The notes under the pieces: generated by a model
The model's database searches: none
What the model was told of the DNA's origin: nothing
The model's input: only the letters and a program-made list of their open reading frames with translations
Part shown: positions 35,904 to 43,298 of the stretch, piece by piece
How the letters are laid out: the number at the start of each line of letters is the position of its first letter
Position numbering within the stretch: position 1 is the first letter of the stretch
DNA from: Caballeronia fortuita
Lineage (GTDB): Bacteria; Pseudomonadota; Gammaproteobacteria; Burkholderiales; Burkholderiaceae
Assembly (NCBI RefSeq): GCF_001544835.2
Contig: NZ_FCNX02000003.1
Coordinates: 124,001-188,000 of the forward strand
Length of the DNA stretch: 64,000 bases
Direction: 5' to 3'
Program-made: the position numbers and the translations under genes

Positions 35904-36000
35904 TCGCGTCTTTCGGGCTCTTCAAGCATCTTGCGAGTGCAACCAGAATACGAGCGAAGGGAATCGCCACCCCGCATGCACTTCATTTGGAAGACCGGCT

Positions 36001-37473
36001 ATGACGCAAGCATTCTTCAACGAGATGTTCGAGCGCGACGATCTGCAAGCGCGCGGCGTGTCGGCGGAAGCATTTCGCGGCGTGGGCGATCCACGCACGC
36101 ATTACCGCGACTTCATGACATGGCTCACCGCGCAGAGCGAGCAGCAGATCGATCTCAAGCGCGCGGAAGCCGATCTCAACTTCAGGCGCGTTGGCATAAC
36201 ATTCGCGGTCTATGGGACGAGCGATCTTCCCGGCATCATTCCGGAGCGCACGATTCCGTTCGATGTCATTCCGCGCATCTTTCCCGCCGATGAGTGGCGA
36301 TCATTGGAGCGCGGCTTGCGGCAGCGCGTCAACGCGCTCAATCGCTTCATCCACGATATCTACCACCAGCAGGACATCATTCGCGCAGGCATCATTCCCG
36401 AAGCGCAGATACTAGGCAACGCGCAGTATCGTCCTGAGATGCGCGGCGTCGATGTCGCGCGCGATATTTACGCGCATATCGCGGGCATCGATATCGTGCG
36501 GGCGGGACAGGGCGAATTTTATGTGCTGGAAGATAACCTGCGTGTCCCGTCAGGCGTTTCGTACATGCTCGAAAACCGCAAGATGATGATGCGGCTATTC
36601 CCCGATCTCTTCGCGCGCAATCGCGTTGCGCCGGTTGCGCATTATCCGGACTTGCTGCTCGATACCTTGCGCGCCGCCGCGCCTGCCGGCGTCGAGAATC
36701 CGAACATCGTCGTGATGACGCCGGGCATGTATAACTCGGCGTATTTCGAGCATGCGTTCCTCGCGCAGCAAATGGGCGTCGAGCTCGTCGAAGGACAGGA
36801 TCTCTTTGTCGACGACGAATGTTTGTATATGCGTACCACGCAAGGCCCGCAGCGTGTCGATGTGATCTATCGACGCATCGACGACGACTTTCTCGATCCG
36901 CTCGTGTTCCGGGCGGATTCCGCGCTCGGCGTGCCGGGATTGATCGGCGCCTATCGTGCGGGCAATGTCTCGTTATGCAATGCGGTCGGCACCGGCATCG
37001 CGGACGACAAGTCGATCTATCCATATGTTCCGGACATGGTGCGCTTTTATCTCGGCGAGGAACCGATCCTCAATAACGTGCCGACATGGATGTGCCGCAA
37101 GCCCGACGATCTCAAGTACGTGCTCGATCATCTTCCCGAACTTGTGGTGAAGGAAACGCATGGCGCGGGCGGGTACGGCATGCTGGTCGGCCCGGCGTCT
37201 ACGGCGGCGCAGATCGCGGAGTTTCGCGCGGTGCTCGAAGCGCATCCTGAGAAATACATCGCGCAGCCGACGCTCGCGCTTTCCACTTGTCCCACCTATG
37301 TCGAAGCAGGCATCGCGCCGCGTCATATCGACTTGCGTCCGTTCGTGCTTTCCGGAACCGAAGTGCGGATGGTGCCGGGCGGTCTGACGCGCGTCGCATT
37401 GCGCGAAGGCTCGCTCGTCGTGAATTCGTCTCAAGGCGGCGGCACGAAGGATACATGGGTGCTAGAGCGCTGA
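36001..37473 (+). CDS. Circularly permuted ATP-grasp type 2 protein
   Basis: A 490-residue predicted ATP-dependent carboxylate-amine ligase. The start MTQAFFNEMFERDD was chosen because the family begins with such a segment; in-frame sequence upstream is leader. Typical motifs are FIHDIYHQQDIIRAGIIP, GEFYVLEDNLRVPSGVSYML, VYGTSDLPGIIPERTIPFD and near the end VVKETHGAGGYGMLVGP and HIDLRPFVLSG. Known analyses of this family (paired with alpha-E proteins and transglutaminases) predict peptide or amide bond synthesis, with no product identified. It is the first gene of the locus. Confidence 0.9.
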   Translation: MTQAFFNEMFERDDLQARGVSAEAFRGVGDPRTHYRDFMTWLTAQSEQQIDLKRAEADLNFRRVGITFAVYGTSDLPGIIPERTIPFDVIPRIFPADEWRSLERGLRQRVNALNRFIHDIYHQQDIIRAGIIPEAQILGNAQYRPEMRGVDVARDIYAHIAGIDIVRAGQGEFYVLEDNLRVPSGVSYMLENRKMMMRLFPDLFARNRVAPVAHYPDLLLDTLRAAAPAGVENPNIVVMTPGMYNSAYFEHAFLAQQMGVELVEGQDLFVDDECLYMRTTQGPQRVDVIYRRIDDDFLDPLVFRADSALGVPGLIGAYRAGNVSLCNAVGTGIADDKSIYPYVPDMVRFYLGEEPILNNVPTWMCRKPDDLKYVLDHLPELVVKETHGAGGYGMLVGPASTAAQIAEFRAVLEAHPEKYIAQPTLALSTCPTYVEAGIAPRHIDLRPFVLSGTEVRMVPGGLTRVALREGSLVVNSSQGGGTKDTWVLER

Positions 37474-37533
37474 ACGATGTTATGAAGAAAGCACTGCGCC
37501 GTTAAAGACAAAGACAAACAACCGGGAACACCC

Positions 37534-38583
37534 ATGCTGAGCCGTACCGCGGATCATCTCTTCTGGATGGCGCGTTATACCGAGCGCGCTGAAAATACTG
37601 CCCGGATGCTCGACGCGAACTATCAGCTCTCGCTTCTGCCGCAATCGGATGAATATGCGGAACTGGGCTGGCGCGCGATGCTTTCGATATCGGAGTTGAG
37701 CGGCACCTTCTCCGCTGCGCATCACGGCATGAAAAGCCGCGACGTGATCGACTTCATGGCGCGCGATCTGTCAAATCCTTCGTCGATCGTGAGTTGTTTG
37801 CGCGCTGCGCGCGAGAACGCCCGCGCGGTGCGCAGCTCGACCAATAGCGAGCTATGGGAATCGCTCAATACGACATGGCTCGACTGTCAACGCATGCTCG
37901 CCGATGGCATTCTCGAGCGCGAACCCTATACCTTTTTCGAGTGGGTGAAGTTTCGCTCGCATCTCTCGCGCGGCGTACAGCTCGGCACGCTCGTGAAGGA
38001 CGATGCGTTTTATTTCATGCGTCTCGGGACTTTCATCGAACGCGCGGACAATACGGCCCGCATTCTCGACGTCAAGTTCGAAATGATGGAGCAACGTGCC
38101 GATACATCCGCACAACCGTTCGATTATCACCACTGGGTCGCGGTGCTCGGTTCGGTGTCGGGACTGGAAGTCTATCGCCGGGTTTATCGCGACGTCATCA
38201 CACCGGAACGCGTGGCGGGACTGCTGATTCTTTATGGCGACTGGCCGCGTTCATTGGCGGCGAGCATCGCGGAGGCGGAACTACTGATCGGGCATGTGAC
38301 GAAGGGGCGCGATACGGAAGCGACGCGGCTTGCGGCGCAATTGAGTTCGGAGCTGAAGAACGGAAGCATTCGCGACATCCTGCGAGGCGGCTTGCATACC
38401 TATCTCGTCGACTTTCTCGCGCGCGTGAACGATCTCGCGAGCCTCGTGAGCCGCGAGTTTTTATTGCCCATCGCGCCAGAGCCGCCGACACAGACGCAAT
38501 CGCAGTCGACGTCGCCTTCCCAGTCGCAATCGCAGTCGACGTCGCCTTCCCAGTCGCAAACGCAGTGGCAGAGCAAAGGTTAA
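37534..38583 (+). CDS. Alpha-E domain protein (DUF403)
   Basis: A 349-residue all-helical protein. Family landmarks are LSRTADHLFWMARYTERAEN at the N-terminus, then FYFMRLGTFIERADNTARIL and LEVYRRVYRDVITPERVAGLL. Alpha-E proteins are always associated with circularly permuted ATP-grasp ligases and transglutaminases; biochemical activity is unknown. The C-terminal 30 residues are a Gln/Ser/Thr/Pro tail made by a 30-bp tandem repeat, probably disordered. It follows the ATP-grasp gene by 60 bp. Confidence 0.9.
   Translation: MLSRTADHLFWMARYTERAENTARMLDANYQLSLLPQSDEYAELGWRAMLSISELSGTFSAAHHGMKSRDVIDFMARDLSNPSSIVSCLRAARENARAVRSSTNSELWESLNTTWLDCQRMLADGILEREPYTFFEWVKFRSHLSRGVQLGTLVKDDAFYFMRLGTFIERADNTARILDVKFEMMEQRADTSAQPFDYHHWVAVLGSVSGLEVYRRVYRDVITPERVAGLLILYGDWPRSLAASIAEAELLIGHVTKGRDTEATRLAAQLSSELKNGSIRDILRGGLHTYLVDFLARVNDLASLVSREFLLPIAPEPPTQTQSQSTSPSQSQSQSTSPSQSQTQWQSKG
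38491..38570 (+). repeat. 30-bp tandem repeat at the 3' end of the alpha-E gene
   Basis: Two nearly identical 30-bp units (38491-38520 and 38521-38550, sharing CGCAATCGCAGTCGACGTCG) are followed by a partial third. Each unit encodes ten residues rich in Q, S, T and P. Such in-frame repeats change length by slippage without breaking the gene. Confidence 0.75.
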
Positions 38584-38593
38584 GCGCGTGAAG

Positions 38594-39664
38594 TCAGCGT
38601 TTGGCCGCCGCCGCGACGACGCGATGCACGAAGCGCAGCTTGTCGATGACGGCCGGCGCGAGCGTGAACGGATAGCCATCCGGCATGCCGAGGCTTCGAT
38701 TCAGGCTGTTCAGAACATACGTGAGCGGGAACCAGCGTTTCATCAGGTTATCGAACGTGGTTTCCTCGACCGGCGTCTGGTCGGTGAGCGTGGGTTCGTG
38801 AGGGCTATCGGGAACGAGTACGAGGCCGCACGAAACGGCAGTGTCGAGCGTATCGACGATGTGCAGATAATGCGCCCACGTTTCCGCCCAATCCTCCCAC
38901 GGATGCATCGTGGCATAGGCGCTAATGAAGTTGTCTTCCCATTGCGCGGGCCGACCTTCTTTGTAATGGCGATCGAGTGCGGCGGCGTAATCGGCTTGCT
39001 CGTCGCCGAATGCGGTCCGAAATGGTGCAACGCGCGCCGTGTCGCCGATCAGACGATCGAAGAAATAGTGCCCCGATTCATGGCGGAAATGACCGAGCAG
39101 CGTGCGATACGGCTCGTGCAATGCAGAGCGTGTCTTCTCGCGATACGCGTCGTCCGCTTCGGCAACGTTGAGCGTGATGATGCCGTTGTTATGTCCGGTC
39201 ATGACGCCGTGGCCCTGCGAATCGGCTTCGAGAAATTGAAATTCGAGGCCGCGCTCGGGATCCTCCTGGCGCGACTTCACCTGCAAGCCGAGTTCGGAGA
39301 ACGTGTAGAGCAGCCGGCGCTTGGCGGCTTCGATGCGATACCAATAGAGGCGGTTCTCCGGATTCGAAAGGTTGGGAATGGTGCTCGTCAACTGGCACGA
39401 ACAGCAGAGCGCGTCGGGCGATTCCGCGTCGGTCGCGGGAACGACCCAGTTGCAGACGTTCTCGACCGCGTAATTGTGGCAGGGCCGATAGAGAAGATCT
39501 TTCGCAAGCGGATGCAGGCTGCGCCAGGTGCCGTCATCGGCGTCCTCGAAAGCACTGATCTGATTGATCTCGGGGATATAGCCGAGCCGCGCGCCGCAGT
39601 TCTCGCAATGCGTGTTTTCGAAGAATACGAGCTGGTCGCAACGGTTGCAGTGGAAGGTCTTCAT
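38594..39664 (-). CDS. Zinc-ribbon putative zinc metallopeptidase
   Basis: A 356-residue protein. An N-terminal zinc ribbon uses C6, C9, C20 and C23 (CNRC, CENC), and a second cysteine group lies at residues 87-90 (CCSC). The peptidase motif HESGH (residues 195-199, HExxH) is followed by acidic residues. The start at 39664 places the ribbon at the N-terminus. The gene lies in opposite orientation inside the ATP-grasp/alpha-E/transglutaminase locus, an association seen in other proteobacteria. It might cleave or process the product of that locus; this is inference. Confidence 0.85.
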   Translation of the reverse strand: MKTFHCNRCDQLVFFENTHCENCGARLGYIPEINQISAFEDADDGTWRSLHPLAKDLLYRPCHNYAVENVCNWVVPATDAESPDALCCSCQLTSTIPNLSNPENRLYWYRIEAAKRRLLYTFSELGLQVKSRQEDPERGLEFQFLEADSQGHGVMTGHNNGIITLNVAEADDAYREKTRSALHEPYRTLLGHFRHESGHYFFDRLIGDTARVAPFRTAFGDEQADYAAALDRHYKEGRPAQWEDNFISAYATMHPWEDWAETWAHYLHIVDTLDTAVSCGLVLVPDSPHEPTLTDQTPVEETTFDNLMKRWFPLTYVLNSLNRSLGMPDGYPFTLAPAVIDKLRFVHRVVAAAAKR

Positions 39665-39827
39665 CGTGTGATCGGCGGGAGTGGAGTTGCGCGAGTCCGG
39701 TGCGCGCTGTCGGCGGTTCAGTCGCAAACATCGTGCCCCGACAAGATTGTTCCATCCATGACAGGCAGAAAAGCGCGTCGCAGCGCGTATTGCGTGCACG
39801 GCATCAACTGAACAAAAGGAGTCTGGT

Positions 39828-42800
39828 GTGTCCATTCGTGTCGCGTTGAACCATGTCACGCATTACCGTTATGACCAGCTCGTCGGTCTGTCACCGCAAG
39901 TCGTACGATTGCGGCCCGCGCCGCATTGCCGCACGCCAATCGTGTCGTATTCGATGCGCGTGGAGCCCGAGGATCACTTCATCAACTGGCAGCAGGACGC
40001 GTTCGCCAACTATCAGGCGCGCCTCGTTTTCCCGGAGAAAACACGCGAATTCAAGGTGACGGTCGATCTCGTCGCCGAAATGGCCGTCTATAACCCGTTC
40101 GATTTTTTTCTCGAGCCTGCGGCCGAGAAATTTCCGTTCACCTACGCGCCCGAGTTGTTGCACGATCTCGCGCCCTATATGGTCAAGCGCGCGCCGACGC
40201 CGCGCTTTGCCGCGTTCGTCGAGAGCATCGATCGTTCGCCGCACGCCACCATCGATTTTCTCGTCGAATTGAATCAAAGGTTATCGCGCGACATTCGCTA
40301 TCTGATTCGCATGGAGCCGGGCGTGCAGACGCCGGAAGAAACGCTCGAAAGCGCGGCGGGCTCCTGCCGTGATTCGGGCTGGCTGCTCGTCGAAACGCTG
40401 CGTCATCTCGGGCTCGCGGCGCGCTTCGTGTCGGGTTATCTGTTGCAGCTCGCACCGGACACCAAGTCGCTCGATGGACCCAGCGGCACCGAAGTGGACT
40501 TCACTGATCTGCATGCGTGGTGCGAAGTCTTTCTGCCGGGCGCAGGATGGATCGGCTTCGATCCGACCTCCGGCCTTCTCGCAGGCGAAGGACACATTCC
40601 GGTCGCATGCACGCCGGAACCGGACAGCGCTGCACCGGTTTCGGGCGCGATCGATCCGTGCGAAGTCGAGTTCGTCCATACGATGTCCATCGAGCGCGTG
40701 CTCGAAACGCCGCGCGTCACGAAGCCCTACAGCGAGGACGACTGGAACGCCGTGGTGCGCATGGGCGAACGCGTGGATGCGCAATTGAACGCATCGGACG
40801 TGCGGCTCACGATGGGCGGCGAGCCGACTTACGTTTCGGTCCGCGATCGCGACGAACCCGAATGGAACACCGACGCGCTCGGCCCGACGAAGCGCGCCTA
40901 TGCAGTGTCACTGATGGACAAGCTGCGCGCGCAGTACGGCGCGGGCGGCTTCCTGCACATCGGACAGGGAAAGTGGTATCCGGGCGAGCAGTTGCCGCGC
41001 TGGGCCTTGTCGCTGTTCTGGCGTGCCGATGGCGAACCGTGCTGGCACGATCCGGCGCTGTTCGCGGACGAGCGGCAGCCCGCGTCCTATACGTCGGATG
41101 ACGCCGCGCGCTTCATCCGTCATCTCGCGGGCAAGCTCTCTTTGGATTCAAAATACATTCAACCGGCGTACGAGGACACGTGGTACTACCTGTGGCGCGA
41201 ACGCCGTTTGCCGGTGAACGTCGATCCGTTCGACTCGCGCCTGGACGACGAACTGGAACGCGCGCGCCTGCGCCGCGTCTTCGATGCCGGCCTGCCGTCG
41301 ATCACGGGCTACGCGCTGCCGGTCGCGCGCGAGGACGGCCCGGCGCTGGAGCCGGGCCACTGGACGAGCGGGCCGTGGTTCTTCCGCGACGAGCGCATGT
41401 ACCTGATTCCGGGCGATTCGTCGATGGGCTATCGCCTGCCGCTCGACTCGCTGCCGTGGGTGGCGGAGGGCGACTACCCCTGGCAACACGCGCACGATCC
41501 GTTTGCACCGTCCGTGCCGTTGCGCAGCGCGACTGAATTACGCATGCAATATGCGGATCTGGATAATGAATCACGCATGCAAAATGCGGACGCGCGCCCA
41601 ACGCGTTCCGCCGCCGCAACCGGTGACGCGCGGGATCGCGTGCCTCAACGCGGCGAGTCGGCCAACTGGATCGCACGCACCGCGCTGTGCGTGGAAGCGC
41701 GCGATCCGGCGCGCGCGGCCGGTCCGAAAGCGGAAGCCGATGCTTTCGCGAAACTCGGTAACGGCAACAAGCTGATGCATGTGTTCATGCCGCCGCTTAC
41801 CGCGCTCGACGATTACCTCGACCTGCTCGCAGCCATCGAAGCGACCGCAGCCGATCTCAAGATTCCGGTGATCGTCGAAGGTTATCCGCCGCCGCGCGAT
41901 CCGCGTCTCAAGATGCTGCAGGTGACGCCCGATCCCGGCGTGATCGAGGTGAACATTCATCCGGCCGCGAACTGGAACGATCTCGTCGAGCATACGGAGT
42001 TTCTCTACAACGCGGCGCACGAGTCCTATCTGAGCCCCGAGAAATTCATGCTCGATGGCCGGCACACCGGAACGGGCGGCGGCAATCACTTCGTGCTCGG
42101 CGGCGCAACGCCTGCCGACAGTCCGTTCCTGCGACGCCCCGATCTGCTCGCGAGCCTGATCGCGTACTGGCACAACCATCCGTCGTTGTCGATGTTGTTC
42201 TCGGGTCTCTTCATCGGTCCGACGAGTCAGGCGCCGCGCGTCGACGAAGCGCGCAACGATGAGGTCTATGAACTGGCGATCGCGTTCGCCGAATTGCAGC
42301 GTCAACTCGATCTGCTCGGTGGACGCGGCAACGCGGCCGTGCCGCCGTGGCTCGTCGATCGCATCCTGCGCAACATCCTGATCGACGTGACGGGCAACAC
42401 GCATCGCGCGGAGTTCTGCATCGACAAGCTGTACTCGCCCGATGGCCCGACCGGCCGCCTCGGCCTGCTCGAATTGCGCGGCTTCGAGATGCCGCCTCAT
42501 GCACGCATGAGTCTCGTGCAGCAACTTCTGCTGCGCGCACTCGTGGCGCGCTTCTGGGATACGCCTTACACCACGCGTCTCACCCGCTGGGGCACGGAGT
42601 TGCATGACCGCTTCATGCTCGGCACCTTCGTGCAGATGGACTTCGACGACGTCCTCTCCGACTTGCGCGATGCAGGCTTCGCGTTCGAACGAAGCTGGTT
42701 CGCACCGCACTTCGAGTTCCGTTTCCCGCTCGTCGGCGCATACGATACGAACGGCATCGCGCTCACGATCCGTAATGCGCTCGAACCGTGGCACGTGATG

Positions 42801-43262
42801 GGCGAAGAGGGCGCGATCGGCGGCACGGTGCGCTTCGTCGATTCATCGGTCGAACGTCTCGAAGTGCGCGTGCTCGGCCTGAACGGCAATCGTCATGTCG
42901 TCACCGTGAACGGCGAGCCGCTGCCATTGCAGCCGACCGGGCGCGTGAGCGAATACGTCGCGGGCGTGCGCTTTCGCGCATGGTCGCAGGCGGCGTCGCT
43001 GCACCCGACCATCGGCGTGCATGCGCCGCTTACGTTCGACATCGTCGATACATGGACGGGGCGCGCTATCGGCGGATGCCAATATCATGTCGCGCATCCG
43101 GGCGGGCGCAACTATCAGACCTTCCCGGTCAACGCCTACGAAGCGGAAAGCCGCAGACGTTCGCGCTTCTTCGCAACGGGACACACGCCCGGCGCGATGC
43201 ATGTCGAAGCCCGCGAACGCAGCCTCGAATTTCCGTTCACGCTCGACCTGCGTTATCGTTGA
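39828..43262 (+). CDS. Transglutaminase-like / DUF2126 fusion protein
   Basis: A 1144-residue protein. The N-terminal 290 residues hold a Bact_transglu_N domain and a transglutaminase core with a full Cys-His-Asp triad: C180 (SAAGSCRDSG), H229 (DLHAWCEVF) and D245 (GFDPTSG). The rest is DUF2126, with TMGGEPTYVSV, TPDPGVIEVNIHPA and GRHTGTGGGNHFVLGG; the latter two recall glutamine-synthetase/glutamate-cysteine-ligase active sites, so a second ligase is possible (inference). A poorly conserved linker around residues 565-625 contains two copies of a 17-bp repeat. No signal peptide is seen, so it is cytoplasmic. Confidence 0.9.
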   Translation: MSIRVALNHVTHYRYDQLVGLSPQVVRLRPAPHCRTPIVSYSMRVEPEDHFINWQQDAFANYQARLVFPEKTREFKVTVDLVAEMAVYNPFDFFLEPAAEKFPFTYAPELLHDLAPYMVKRAPTPRFAAFVESIDRSPHATIDFLVELNQRLSRDIRYLIRMEPGVQTPEETLESAAGSCRDSGWLLVETLRHLGLAARFVSGYLLQLAPDTKSLDGPSGTEVDFTDLHAWCEVFLPGAGWIGFDPTSGLLAGEGHIPVACTPEPDSAAPVSGAIDPCEVEFVHTMSIERVLETPRVTKPYSEDDWNAVVRMGERVDAQLNASDVRLTMGGEPTYVSVRDRDEPEWNTDALGPTKRAYAVSLMDKLRAQYGAGGFLHIGQGKWYPGEQLPRWALSLFWRADGEPCWHDPALFADERQPASYTSDDAARFIRHLAGKLSLDSKYIQPAYEDTWYYLWRERRLPVNVDPFDSRLDDELERARLRRVFDAGLPSITGYALPVAREDGPALEPGHWTSGPWFFRDERMYLIPGDSSMGYRLPLDSLPWVAEGDYPWQHAHDPFAPSVPLRSATELRMQYADLDNESRMQNADARPTRSAAATGDARDRVPQRGESANWIARTALCVEARDPARAAGPKAEADAFAKLGNGNKLMHVFMPPLTALDDYLDLLAAIEATAADLKIPVIVEGYPPPRDPRLKMLQVTPDPGVIEVNIHPAANWNDLVEHTEFLYNAAHESYLSPEKFMLDGRHTGTGGGNHFVLGGATPADSPFLRRPDLLASLIAYWHNHPSLSMLFSGLFIGPTSQAPRVDEARNDEVYELAIAFAELQRQLDLLGGRGNAAVPPWLVDRILRNILIDVTGNTHRAEFCIDKLYSPDGPTGRLGLLELRGFEMPPHARMSLVQQLLLRALVARFWDTPYTTRLTRWGTELHDRFMLGTFVQMDFDDVLSDLRDAGFAFERSWFAPHFEFRFPLVGAYDTNGIALTIRNALEPWHVMGEEGAIGGTVRFVDSSVERLEVRVLGLNGNRHVVTVNGEPLPLQPTGRVSEYVAGVRFRAWSQAASLHPTIGVHAPLTFDIVDTWTGRAIGGCQYHVAHPGGRNYQTFPVNAYEAESRRRSRFFATGHTPGAMHVEARERSLEFPFTLDLRYR
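41541..41590. repeat. Two 17-bp direct repeats within the DUF2126 gene linker
   Basis: CGCATGCAATATGCGGA (41541-41557) and CGCATGCAAAATGCGGA (41574-41590) differ at one base. Each is itself a short inverted repeat (CGCAT/ATGCG). They encode RMQYAD and RMQNAD and match the interspersed GCATGCAAAAYGC motif found at 17646, 22040 and 56584. Confidence 0.65.
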
Positions 43263-43298
43263 ATGCAATCATCGTTCGAATAAAGAACAGAGACGACT

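Noticed and set aside
35770..36000. N-terminal extension of the first ATP-grasp protein by 77 codons
   Set aside because: The extension would start inside the sigma-54 promoter motif, covers two perfect hairpins and has no similarity to the family N-terminus.
41571..42794. 407-codon minus-strand frame inside the DUF2126 gene
   Set aside because: Antisense shadow of a conserved coding region, with no ribosome site and no recognisable protein family.
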